The notes beneath the pieces are model-generated. The model did no database searches, had not been told where the DNA came from, and saw only the letters and a list, made by a program, of their open reading frames with translations. From positions 62,001 to 126,000 of the forward strand of contig NZ_JRLV01000001.1 in assembly GCF_000769915.1 (NCBI RefSeq): a stretch of 64,000 bases of DNA, in the 5' to 3' direction. Within the stretch, counting starts at the first letter, position 1. Every line of letters begins with the position of its first letter. Positions 49,970-58,111 of the stretch are shown in pieces. Source of the stretch: Flavobacterium beibuense F44-8. Its GTDB lineage: Bacteria; Bacteroidota; Bacteroidia; Flavobacteriales; Flavobacteriaceae. Made by a program: the position numbers and the translations under genes.

Positions 49970-52102
49970 ATGAAAAAGAAACTACTTTACTTATTACTCT
50001 TGTTTTCGGGTATTGCCAGTGCCCAGATAGTGAATATACCCGATGCTAATTTTAAGAATAAACTACTATCGGCAAATACAACTAATAATATAGCTAAGGA
50101 TGAGAATGGTGTTGCAATTAAAATAGACCAGAATAATGATTATGAAATCCAGGAAAGTGAAGCGCTTCTGGTTTGGGAATTAAGCTTGTTTAGTGCAGGA
50201 ATGGCAGATGCTACGGGTTTGGAATATTTCACTAATTTGAGAAGTTTAGAGTGTGCCAATAATAGCGATCTTGTTTATTTAGACTTGTCGAGTTTAATTA
50301 ATTTAGAAGATTTTAATTGTGATGGAGGGACCGGTCTAGGGTTTTTAAGTTTTTCAGGTTTGTTCAATCTTCAAACAGTATATATTTCAGATACCAATCT
50401 TGAGACTATTGATCTTACAGGTGTAACAGGAGTGCAGGAATTTGAGTTAGAAGGTGTTCCTGTAACAAGTTTAGATTTTTCTGACATGATAAATCTATAT
50501 AGCTTGGCTCTTTCAGGTACAGAATTGGTTAATCTTGATTTAGGTGACGCGCCGTTGGTGACATATATTAATTTATCATATAATGATGTGTTAGAAACAA
50601 TTAGTATAAAGAATGGAGCTATTATTCCCAGTCCGTCAAATATTCACATAAATAACAATAACCCACAGCTTAATTTTATTTGTATTGATGAAGATGAATT
50701 ATCACAAATTGAATTGGTTGACGGTATAGAGAATATTGTTGTGAGTACGTACTGCACTTTTACGCCCGGAGGTGATTATAATACTATAACCGGTACAGCT
50801 GTTTTTGATGCTGATAGTGATGGTTGTGGTCCGGAAGATTTTCCTTACCCTTTTGTGAAATTGAGTATTAATGATGGTGTTGAAGGTGGTTATACTTTTA
50901 CAGGTGTAAACGGGGAGTATAGTTTTTATACTCAGGATGGTAATTTTACAGTGGTTCCTGAGTTTGAGGATAACTGGTTTACGGTAACTCCTGCTTATGT
51001 AAACTTTCCTGTTGTAGATAATTCGGTTTCAGTTCAAAACTTTTGTATAGAGCCAAATGGGGTTCACAACGATGTAGAGGTGGTTATGGTTCCTATAACT
51101 CCGGCAAGACCGGGATTTGATGCTATTTATAAAATAGTGTATAAAAACAAAGGTAATCAGGTTGTATCGGGTACTGTGGGGTGTGAATGGGATTATGAAA
51201 CACTTACACCACTTGTTTTAAATCCGATGGCCGATGATATAGCTCCGGGGGTTTATGGATGGAATTATACAAACCTGCAGCCTTTTGAGAACAGGGAGAT
51301 ATTAATGACCTTACATGTAAACAGTCCGACAGATACACCTGCTGTTAATATTGATGATGTATTGCCATTTACAGCAAATATAGACGGAGGTACAGATGAA
51401 AACCCTAATAATAACCAATATATATTTAATCAAACTGTTGTAGGCTCCTTTGATCCTAATAATATCATTTGTATTGAAGGAGAAACATTACCTTCAAACG
51501 CAATAGGTGACTATTTGCATTATGTGGTTAATTTTGAGAATACAGGTACAGCTCCCGCATCTTTTGTGGTTGTGAAACATGTTATAAATGAAGCTGATTT
51601 TGATATTAATTCAATTCAGATTTTAAACAGCTCGCATCAGGTAGAAGCCAGGATTCAGGATAATGTTATTGAATTTATATTTGATAATATAAACCTTAAT
51701 GCTGCCGATCATGGTAATATACTGTTCAAACTAAAATCGAAACAGGATTTACAGGAAGGCGATAATGTAATGAATGAAGCCGGTATTTATTTTGATTATA
51801 ATCTTCCGGTAGCGACTAATCAGGCGGTAACTGAGTTTGAGGATATAATGGGACTGGACGACTTTATAAAAGATAATTCAATTAAGGTGTATCCTAATCC
51901 GGCAAAAGATGTGTTGAGTGTTAAGGGAGATGTAAATCTGCGCTCTGTGAGTCTGTATGATATTCAGGGAAGGTTGTTACAGACAGTAATGCCAAACGAC
52001 GTTCAGGTTACTATAGATATCGCAATGAGAGCCAAAGGTATTTACTTCCTTAAAGTAACTTCTGATAAAGGGGTTAAGGTTGAAAAAGTGATAAAAGAAT
52101 AA
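49970..52102 (+). CDS. Secreted leucine-rich-repeat protein with DUF7619-like domain and T9SS sorting tail
   Basis: The 710-residue protein has a signal peptide ending ASAQ. About six irregular leucine-rich repeats follow (about 75-260, e.g. TNLRSLECANNSDLVYLDLS). Then come an Ig/SdrD-like segment (ITGTAVFDADSDGCG) and a conserved-repeat domain beginning VVGSFDPNNIICIEGE (about 490-620), resembling DUF7619. The C terminus (IKVYPNPAKDVLSV, GIYFLKVTSDKGVKVEKVI) is a type A T9SS sorting signal. Such proteins are exported across the outer membrane and attached or released. Function unknown; adhesion is a guess. Confidence 0.85.
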   Translation: MKKKLLYLLLLFSGIASAQIVNIPDANFKNKLLSANTTNNIAKDENGVAIKIDQNNDYEIQESEALLVWELSLFSAGMADATGLEYFTNLRSLECANNSDLVYLDLSSLINLEDFNCDGGTGLGFLSFSGLFNLQTVYISDTNLETIDLTGVTGVQEFELEGVPVTSLDFSDMINLYSLALSGTELVNLDLGDAPLVTYINLSYNDVLETISIKNGAIIPSPSNIHINNNNPQLNFICIDEDELSQIELVDGIENIVVSTYCTFTPGGDYNTITGTAVFDADSDGCGPEDFPYPFVKLSINDGVEGGYTFTGVNGEYSFYTQDGNFTVVPEFEDNWFTVTPAYVNFPVVDNSVSVQNFCIEPNGVHNDVEVVMVPITPARPGFDAIYKIVYKNKGNQVVSGTVGCEWDYETLTPLVLNPMADDIAPGVYGWNYTNLQPFENREILMTLHVNSPTDTPAVNIDDVLPFTANIDGGTDENPNNNQYIFNQTVVGSFDPNNIICIEGETLPSNAIGDYLHYVVNFENTGTAPASFVVVKHVINEADFDINSIQILNSSHQVEARIQDNVIEFIFDNINLNAADHGNILFKLKSKQDLQEGDNVMNEAGIYFDYNLPVATNQAVTEFEDIMGLDDFIKDNSIKVYPNPAKDVLSVKGDVNLRSVSLYDIQGRLLQTVMPNDVQVTIDIAMRAKGIYFLKVTSDKGVKVEKVIKE

Positions 52103-52418
52103 ACGATAAAAGTAAACTTCATGTTGAGAGGTCGGTGTTTTTTAAATGCCGGCCTTTTATTTCTTGTTTCTGATAAAAGCGAACTTTCAGATAATTAATG
52201 GTTTAGTGTTATTTGGATAATTAAAAAATAGATTTTTAACACTAAAAACGGTATTAATATTGCATATTTTTCAATATTGTTAGCTTCAAACTAATAACTT
52301 TTGTTTTTTATCTGCAGATTTAACGATTTTAATAAGTAATTTACTTCCTAAATAAATTGTAATTTATTAAATTCGCAGGAATATAATTTTACAAACAAAA
52401 ATAAACTCAAATAACATC
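52103..52418. other. Intergenic region between the LRR protein gene and gltA
   Basis: This 316-nt AT-rich spacer holds a terminator (52129-52162), a weak AT-only hairpin (AATATTG at 52256-52262 with CAATATT at 52272-52278) and a TAAATTCG box (52368-52375) that may be the gltA -7 element. No ORF is visible. Confidence 0.7.
52129..52162 (+). terminator. Terminator after the LRR protein gene
   Basis: AGGTCGGT (52129-52136) pairs with GCCGGCCT (52148-52155) with two G-U pairs, followed by TTTATTT. Confidence 0.75.
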
Positions 52419-53702
52419 ATGTCAAATATCGCTATATTGGAAATTGATGGCAAAAAATATGAGTTTCCGGTAATCGTGGGAACTGAAAATGAAGTAGCTA
52501 TCGATATTAATAAACTTAGGGGCGAAACCGGCGCCATAACTATAGATCCGGGGTATAAAAACTCAGGTTCATGTACAAGTAATATCACTTTTTTAGATGG
52601 TGAACAGGGAATATTACGTTACAGAGGTTACTCAATTGAGGATCTTGCCGAAAAGTCTAATTTTTTGGAAGTAGCCTACCTTTTAATTTTCGGAGAACTT
52701 CCTACTGCTGCTCAGATAGAGAAATTTGAGAATGACATAAGAAAATACACGCTTGTTAATGAGGAAATGAAAAACATCATTGATGGTTTCCCAAGAACAG
52801 CTCACCCAATGGGAGTGTTAGCATCTTTAACAAGTGCGCTTACTGCATTTAACCCTAAATCAGTTAATGTAGATAACGAAAAAGAAATGTATGAGGCAGT
52901 ATGTAAAACTATGGCTAAGTTCCTGGTTATTGCTACATGGACATACAGAAAAAATATGGGTTATCCGTTAAACTACTACGATAACACTAAAGGGTATGTA
53001 GAGAACTTTATGCGTTTAATGTTTGAGCTTCCTACAGGTCCTTATAAAATGAATCCTGTTGTGGTTAATGCGCTTGATAAGCTATTTATCCTTCACGCTG
53101 ATCACGAACAAAACTGCTCTACATCTACAGTAAGAATGGTAGGTTCGTCACACGCAGGTTTATTTGCTTCAATTTCTTCGGGTGTATCTGCACTTTGGGG
53201 ACCACTTCACGGTGGTGCTAACCAGGCAGTACTTGAAATGCTTGAGGCTATCCAGAAAGACGGTGGAGATGTTGAGAAATTCCTTGCTAAGGCAAAAGAT
53301 AAAAACGATCCATTCCGTTTAATGGGCTTCGGTCACAGAGTTTATAAAAACTTTGACCCAAGAGCAAGAATCATCAAAAAAGCTGCAGATGAAGTTCTTG
53401 CAGATCTTGGTGTAGATGATCCGGTACTTGATATCGCTAAGAAATTAGAAAAAGCAGCTCTTGAAGATGAGTACTTCAAATCAAGAAACCTATATCCTAA
53501 CGTAGATTTCTATTCAGGAATCATTTACAGGGCTATGGGTATACCTACAGAAATGTTTACAGTTCTTTTCGCAATCGGTCGTTTACCGGGTTGGATTGCT
53601 CAATGGAAAGAAATGAGAGTAAACAAAGAGCCTATCGGTCGTCCAAGACAGGTTTATACCGGAAGTCCGCTTAGAGATTTTACTGATATTAATAACAGGT
53701 AA
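52419..53702 (+). CDS. gltA: Citrate synthase (type II)
   Basis: The 427-residue protein has signatures DGEQGILRYRGYSIEDLAE, LHADHEQNCSTSTVR, GPLHGGANQAVLEM (catalytic His), GFGHRVYKNFDPR (catalytic His) and PNVDFYSGIIYRAMG (catalytic Asp). It joins oxaloacetate and acetyl-CoA in the TCA cycle. The N-terminal beta domain (YEFPVIVGTENEVAID) is typical of hexameric type II Gram-negative enzymes, which NADH often inhibits. Monocistronic, with a clear terminator. Confidence 0.97.
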   Translation: MSNIAILEIDGKKYEFPVIVGTENEVAIDINKLRGETGAITIDPGYKNSGSCTSNITFLDGEQGILRYRGYSIEDLAEKSNFLEVAYLLIFGELPTAAQIEKFENDIRKYTLVNEEMKNIIDGFPRTAHPMGVLASLTSALTAFNPKSVNVDNEKEMYEAVCKTMAKFLVIATWTYRKNMGYPLNYYDNTKGYVENFMRLMFELPTGPYKMNPVVVNALDKLFILHADHEQNCSTSTVRMVGSSHAGLFASISSGVSALWGPLHGGANQAVLEMLEAIQKDGGDVEKFLAKAKDKNDPFRLMGFGHRVYKNFDPRARIIKKAADEVLADLGVDDPVLDIAKKLEKAALEDEYFKSRNLYPNVDFYSGIIYRAMGIPTEMFTVLFAIGRLPGWIAQWKEMRVNKEPIGRPRQVYTGSPLRDFTDINNR

Positions 53703-53721
53703 TCAATCCTGTATGATATAT

Positions 53722-53747
53722 AAAAGTCCTGCATTGCAGGACTTTTT
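53722..53747 (+). terminator. Terminator of gltA
   Basis: AAAAGTCCTGC (53722-53732) pairs with GCAGGACTTTT across a 3-nt loop, followed by a T run. Confidence 0.95.
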
Positions 53748-53853
53748 TGTTGGTATATTGTCAATTTGTAGTAAAATTAGATATGCTCTGTTGAAAAATT
53801 GATAATATTTAAACTAACATCGTGGTAAATGTTTATAATTAAGGGGCATTTTC

Positions 53854-53861
53854 TATATTTG
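53854..53861 (+). promoter_or_regulatory. -7 box of the amidinotransferase/ctlX genes
   Basis: TATATTTG matches TAnnTTTG and ends 17 nt before the ATG, implying a short leader of about 12 nt. Confidence 0.65.
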
Positions 53862-53878
53862 CCAAAAAGCCAGAAACC

Positions 53879-54793
53879 ATGTTGAATCTGAACATTAAAA
53901 ACGAAACATCACGATTAAGGGCTGTAATATTAGGGACAGCTGTAAGTAACGGACCTACACCACAGGTACACGAAGCTTACGATCCTAAATCACTGGAGCA
54001 TATACTTGCCGGTACTTATCCGGTAGAAGAGGATATGGTCAATGAAATGGAAGCCTTTAATGAAGTGTTTAAAAAGTATGACGTTAAGGTTTATAGACCT
54101 GAAATTATAGAGAACTACAACCAAATATTTAGTCGTGATATTGGGTTTGTTATTGAAGATGTATTTATAAAAGCCAATATACTACCTGATAGGGAGAGAG
54201 AGCTGGAAGCTATACAGTATGTGATAGACCAGATAGACCCTGCTAAAGTAGTGCGTCCTCCGGAAGAGGTTCATATTGAAGGGGGAGATGTTATGCCCTG
54301 GAACGATCATATATTTATAGGTACCTACAAGGGTAGCGATTATAAAGATTATATTACTGCCCGTACCAATATGCAGGGGGTAAATTACATAAAAGAGCTT
54401 TTCCCTAATAAAATAGTTAAGGAGTTTGATTTGGTTAAGTCTAAAATCGAACCAAGAGATAATGCACTTCACCTTGATTGTTGTTTCCAGCCTATTGGTA
54501 CAGATAAAGGTATTATATACAAAAGCGGTTTCCGTGAAGAGGCAGATTATATGTATCTTGTTAACCTGTTTGGAAGAGAAAACCTTTTCCATATAGAAAG
54601 AGAGGAAATGTATAATATGAATTCTAACGTGTTTTCAATAGCTCCTGATGTTGTTGTGATTGAAAAGAACTTTACAAGACTAAAAAAATGGCTTCTTGAA
54701 AAAGGCTTTACAGTGGAAGAAGTTCCTTATGCCGAAATCGCAAAACAGGAAGGATTATTAAGATGTTCAACATTACCGCTTATAAGGGATTAA
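53879..54793 (+). CDS. DDAH/arginine-deiminase-like amidinotransferase-fold hydrolase
   Basis: The 304-residue protein has the guanidino-modifying enzyme fold. It shows an early SRLRAVILG strand, VHIEGGDVMPWND (catalytic/substrate Glu-Asp), a catalytic His at 198 in NALHLDCCF, and a C-terminal nucleophile Cys296 in LLRCSTLPL. These fit arginine deiminase/dimethylarginine dimethylaminohydrolase-type enzymes, which attack the guanidino carbon of arginine derivatives. The exact substrate cannot be told. It is followed 21 nt later by ctlX, a second member of the same superfamily, so the two probably act on related substrates. Confidence 0.8.
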   Translation: MLNLNIKNETSRLRAVILGTAVSNGPTPQVHEAYDPKSLEHILAGTYPVEEDMVNEMEAFNEVFKKYDVKVYRPEIIENYNQIFSRDIGFVIEDVFIKANILPDRERELEAIQYVIDQIDPAKVVRPPEEVHIEGGDVMPWNDHIFIGTYKGSDYKDYITARTNMQGVNYIKELFPNKIVKEFDLVKSKIEPRDNALHLDCCFQPIGTDKGIIYKSGFREEADYMYLVNLFGRENLFHIEREEMYNMNSNVFSIAPDVVVIEKNFTRLKKWLLEKGFTVEEVPYAEIAKQEGLLRCSTLPLIRD

Positions 54794-54814
54794 TAATATC
54801 CGTAAATTTACACT

Positions 54815-55750
54815 ATGAGACAGATTACTGATACTATATTGATGATACGTCCGGTTGCTTTCAGGATGAATGAGCAAACCGCGGTAAATAACTATTACCA
54901 AAAGGTGATGGATAACCTTTTGCCGGATACGGTAAACGCTAAAGCACAGCAGGAGTTTGATGCTTTTGTAGATAAGCTTAGAGCTGTTGGGGTAAATGTT
55001 GTTGTTGTGGATGATACAGTGAACCCTGATACTCCCGATTCGATATTTCCTAACAACTGGGTATCATTCCATGAAAATGGGGATGTGGCGCTTTATCCAA
55101 TGTTTGCTGAAAACAGACGTTTAGAAAGAAGAGAAGATATACTTGATCTTTTGGAAGAGAAAGGTTTTCCTATTGAGAATATAGTAGATTATACATCGGC
55201 AGAGGAAGATGATATTTTCCTTGAAGGTACAGGAAGTATAGTGCTTGACAGGCAAAACCAAAAAGCTTACTGTGCGCTGTCTCCAAGGGCGGAAGAAGAG
55301 CTGTTTATTGAGTTTTGTGAAGACTTTGAGTATACTCCGGTTATATTTGAGGCATTCCAAACAGTAAACGGTGAGCGTAAACACATTTATCATACTAATG
55401 TTATGATGTGTGTAGCCGAAACTTTTGCAGTTATTTGTGCTGACTGTATTGATGACAAGAAAGAGCGTAAAATGGTGCTGGATAACCTTAAGTCAGACGG
55501 GAAAGAAGTTATTCTTTTAACAGAGCAGCAACTAAACCATTTTGCAGGAAATATGTTACAGGTTAGAGGCAATAATAATAAGAGTTATCTCGTTATGAGT
55601 GCTTCGGCTCATCAGGTTTTAACAAAAGACCAGATTGCAAAAATTGAAAAACATACAGAGATTTTAAGTTCAAGCTTAGATACTATTGAGGCCTGTGGTG
55701 GCGGAAGTGCCCGTTGTATGATGGCCGAGGTGTTTTTAACTAAAGAATAA
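54815..55750 (+). CDS. ctlX: Citrulline utilization hydrolase CtlX (amidinotransferase fold)
   Basis: The 311-residue protein has MIRPVAFRMNEQTAVNNYYQ, the FPNNWVSFHENGDVALYPM block (DDAH/ADI-type Asp/Asn), FLEGTGSIVLDR (catalytic Glu), HTNVMMCV (His) and the nucleophile Cys301 in GGGSARCMMAEVF. This pattern fits the CtlX group linked to citrulline breakdown; the name is from recognition of the family, not a search. It is co-transcribed with the upstream DDAH-like gene and lies 2 nt before the Rrf2 gene. Confidence 0.85.
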   Translation: MRQITDTILMIRPVAFRMNEQTAVNNYYQKVMDNLLPDTVNAKAQQEFDAFVDKLRAVGVNVVVVDDTVNPDTPDSIFPNNWVSFHENGDVALYPMFAENRRLERREDILDLLEEKGFPIENIVDYTSAEEDDIFLEGTGSIVLDRQNQKAYCALSPRAEEELFIEFCEDFEYTPVIFEAFQTVNGERKHIYHTNVMMCVAETFAVICADCIDDKKERKMVLDNLKSDGKEVILLTEQQLNHFAGNMLQVRGNNNKSYLVMSASAHQVLTKDQIAKIEKHTEILSSSLDTIEACGGGSARCMMAEVFLTKE

Positions 55751-55752
55751 AT

Positions 55753-56166
55753 ATGCTGTCTAAAAAAACAAAATACGGATTAAAGGCTCTTATCTACATT
55801 GCGAAGCATTCGGGTACAGAGCCTGTCCTTATTTCCGAAATTTCGGATAACGAGCGTATACCTAAAAAATTTCTTGAGGCTATATTGCTTGATTTGAAAA
55901 AACACGGAATATTAGGGTCCAAAAAAGGAAAGGGTGGAGGATACTATCTTCTAAAAGACCCCAACGAAATTACAGCTGCTACACTTATCAGGGTATTAGA
56001 CGGACCTCTTGCTATGTTACCTTGTGTTAGCCTTAATTACTACGAAAAATGTGATGATTGTCCTGATGAAGCAAAATGTAACCTGAATAAATTTATGGCT
56101 CAGGTAAGGGACAATACCCTAAGTTTACTGCAGCAAAAGTCCTTATATGACTTAGCGAAATTATAA
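55753..56166 (+). CDS. Rrf2-family transcriptional regulator
   Basis: The 137-residue protein has the Rrf2 winged-helix start (MLSKKTKYGLKALIYIAKHS), RIPKKFLEAILLDLKKHGIL and SKKGKGGGYYLLK. Four cysteines cluster late: Cys91, Cys100, Cys103, Cys109, which could hold an Fe-S cluster as in IscR or sense thiol/sulfur status as in CymR-type proteins. It sits directly before the sulfate-assimilation operon, whose promoter contains a palindrome, so it is the likely regulator of that operon (inference). It starts 2 nt after ctlX, so it is also read through from that operon. Confidence 0.9.
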   Translation: MLSKKTKYGLKALIYIAKHSGTEPVLISEISDNERIPKKFLEAILLDLKKHGILGSKKGKGGGYYLLKDPNEITAATLIRVLDGPLAMLPCVSLNYYEKCDDCPDEAKCNLNKFMAQVRDNTLSLLQQKSLYDLAKL

Positions 56167-56184
56167 CAATAAAAAAATTTTTGT

Positions 56185-56213
56185 TATTAGTCTAGTATTT
56201 CTATAGACTAATA
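56185..56213. promoter_or_regulatory. Palindromic operator upstream of the cys operon
   Basis: TATTAGTCTA (56185-56194) and TAGACTAATA (56204-56213) are perfect inverted repeats with a 9-nt spacer. The right arm ends 1 nt before the -7 box. It overlaps the place of the -33 element, as expected for a repressor or redox/sulfur switch such as the adjacent Rrf2 protein. Confidence 0.75.
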
Positions 56214-56214
56214 G

Positions 56215-56222
56215 TATATTTG
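56215..56222 (+). promoter_or_regulatory. -7 box of the cys operon
   Basis: TATATTTG matches TAnnTTTG, ends 24 nt before the DUF2061 ATG and abuts the palindromic operator. Confidence 0.75.
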
Positions 56223-56246
56223 TCCTGAAATTAAAGATATTACAAT

Positions 56247-56516
56247 ATGTTGTTTGATTTGATAAGGGCTAAAAAAATCTTTCCGCTAAAGGAGGGGCCA
56301 AGGGTTTCGGCTATAAAGGCTATTACCTGGCGTATAGTAGGAACAATCGATACTATGATTATTTCCTATATACTGACTGGAGATATTACAATTGCATTTT
56401 CAATAGGAAGTGTAGAGGTAATGTCTAAAATGTTCCTTTACTTTTTACACGAAAGAGCTTGGGTCAAATTAACCAGAAAGAATGATGAAAATGGAGAAGT
56501 TAAAGTATCTGAATAA
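56247..56516 (+). CDS. DUF2061 small membrane protein
   Basis: The 89-residue protein has the DUF2061 core (SAIKAITWRIVGTIDTMIISYI, followed by two hydrophobic helices and FLYFLHERAWVK). Its 3' end overlaps the cysH start, so translation is coupled. DUF2061 genes beside or within cys operons suggest an inner-membrane role linked to sulfate assimilation, but the function is unknown. Confidence 0.9.
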   Translation: MLFDLIRAKKIFPLKEGPRVSAIKAITWRIVGTIDTMIISYILTGDITIAFSIGSVEVMSKMFLYFLHERAWVKLTRKNDENGEVKVSE

Positions 56517-57204
56517 AGAGTTACAGGGTAAAACTATACAGGATGCCCTGGCATTTGTTTTGGAGAATTTTGAAGGTAAAAAAGTCTTCTCTACATCATT
56601 TGGTATAGAAGACCAGCTGCTAACGCATTATGTTGCCCCACATTTTGAGAAGCTTTCGGTATTTACATTAGATACCGGCAGGCAGTTTAATGAAACGTAT
56701 GAAGTGTTTCATAAAACCCAGAAAAAATATCCTGATTTGCATATTGAAACTTTTTTCCCTGAGGAGAAAGATATAATGCAATATGTAGCTGCTAACGGTA
56801 TAAACGGGTTTTACGACAGTATAGAGAAAAGAAAGTCGTGTTGTTACATGCGTAAAGTAAAGCCGTTGCAAAGGGCTATTAAGGGAGCCGGCTTATGGAT
56901 AACAGGATTACGAGCCGAACAGTCTCAAAACAGAGAGAGTATGGAGTTTTTAGAATGGGACGAGGCTAACCAGTTGGTAAAATACAATCCGTTATTGCAT
57001 TATTCCCTTAAACAGGTAGAAGAGGAAATAAACGAATATAAAGTTCCTGTGAACAGTTTGTACAAAAAAGGTTTTTTAAGCATTGGTTGTGCACCATGTA
57101 CCAGAGCCCTGGCTGAAGGCGAAGATTTCAGAGCCGGACGCTGGTGGTGGGAAAACGGAAAAAAAGAGTGCGGACTACATATTCATCAGGATAAAAATTA
57201 TTAA
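56482..57204 (+). CDS. cysH: Adenylyl-sulfate (APS) reductase of CysH family
   Basis: The 240-residue protein has the PP-loop-like FSTSFGIEDQLLTHYV, DTGRQFNETYEV, and the CC pair Cys120-Cys121 in KSCCYMRKVKP. Cys203 and Cys206 lie in SIGCAPCTRA, and the catalytic Cys230 in KECGLH. The CC...CxxC set binds a [4Fe-4S] cluster and marks the form that reduces APS directly, so no APS kinase (cysC) step is needed. ATG codons at 56482, 56485 and 56491 are all possible starts. It overlaps DUF2061 by up to 35 nt and precedes cysD by 2 nt. Confidence 0.95.
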   Translation: MMKMEKLKYLNKELQGKTIQDALAFVLENFEGKKVFSTSFGIEDQLLTHYVAPHFEKLSVFTLDTGRQFNETYEVFHKTQKKYPDLHIETFFPEEKDIMQYVAANGINGFYDSIEKRKSCCYMRKVKPLQRAIKGAGLWITGLRAEQSQNRESMEFLEWDEANQLVKYNPLLHYSLKQVEEEINEYKVPVNSLYKKGFLSIGCAPCTRALAEGEDFRAGRWWWENGKKECGLHIHQDKNY

Positions 57205-57206
57205 TC

Positions 57207-58109
57207 ATGACATATATACAATCACATCTTAAGACATTAGAAGATGAAAGTATTTACATAATAAGGGAGGTGGTATCTCAGTTTCAAAAACCGGTACTGC
57301 TTTTCTCAGGAGGTAAAGACTCCATAACACTTGCACGGTTGGCTCAAAAAGCTTTTTATCCGGCAAAAATACCATTCCCGTTCCTGCATATTGATACAGG
57401 GCATAACTTCCCGGAAACTATTGAGTTTAGGGATAAGTTAGTAAAGGAGCTGGGAGTAGAACTTATTGTACGCTATGTACAAGATAGTATAGACCAGAAA
57501 AAGGTTCAGGAAGAAACCGGTAAGTATGCCAGTCGTAATTCCCTACAAACGGTAACGTTACTGGATGCTATTGAGGAGTTTGGTTTTGATGCCTGTATGG
57601 GTGGTGCAAGGCGTGATGAGGAGAAGTCACGCGCTAAAGAACGTATCTTCTCTGTGAGAGATGATTTTGGTCAGTGGGATTCAAAAAAGCAACGTCCGGA
57701 ACTGTTTAATATCCTTAATGGTAAAATTCATTTTGGAGAAAATGTAAGGGCATTTCCTATAAGCAACTGGACAGAGGAAGATGTATGGAATTATATCGCT
57801 CAGGAAGGTGTTGGCCTGCCAAGTATATATTTTGCCCATAAGCGTAAACTGGTTAAAAGAGACGGGGCTTTCCTTGCGCATTCTGACTATCTTAATCTGG
57901 TAGATACCGATGAGATTGTTGAAACAACAGTACGTTTCAGAACAGTAGGAGATATGACCTGTACGGCAGCATTTGTATCTGAAGCCAATACGATACCGGA
58001 TATTATGTTTGAAAATAAATCTTCCAAATCATCAGAACGTGGTGCAAGAATAGACGATAAACGATCTGAGGCAGCATTAGAACAAAGAAAGAAAGGAGGG
58101 TATTTTTAA
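57207..58109 (+). CDS. cysD: Sulfate adenylyltransferase subunit 2
   Basis: The 300-residue PP-loop ATP sulfurylase subunit has VLLFSGGKDSITLARLAQ near residue 30, FPFLHIDTGHNFPET, MGGARRDEEKSRAKERIFS and FPISNWTEEDVWNYI. With CysN it adenylates sulfate to APS. It lies 2 nt after cysH and 2 nt before cysN. Confidence 0.97.
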   Translation: MTYIQSHLKTLEDESIYIIREVVSQFQKPVLLFSGGKDSITLARLAQKAFYPAKIPFPFLHIDTGHNFPETIEFRDKLVKELGVELIVRYVQDSIDQKKVQEETGKYASRNSLQTVTLLDAIEEFGFDACMGGARRDEEKSRAKERIFSVRDDFGQWDSKKQRPELFNILNGKIHFGENVRAFPISNWTEEDVWNYIAQEGVGLPSIYFAHKRKLVKRDGAFLAHSDYLNLVDTDEIVETTVRFRTVGDMTCTAAFVSEANTIPDIMFENKSSKSSERGARIDDKRSEAALEQRKKGGYF

Positions 58110-58111
58110 TT

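Noticed and set aside
52256..52278. AATATTG/CAATATT hairpin before gltA
   Set aside because: It is AT-only, short and easily expected by chance in this spacer.
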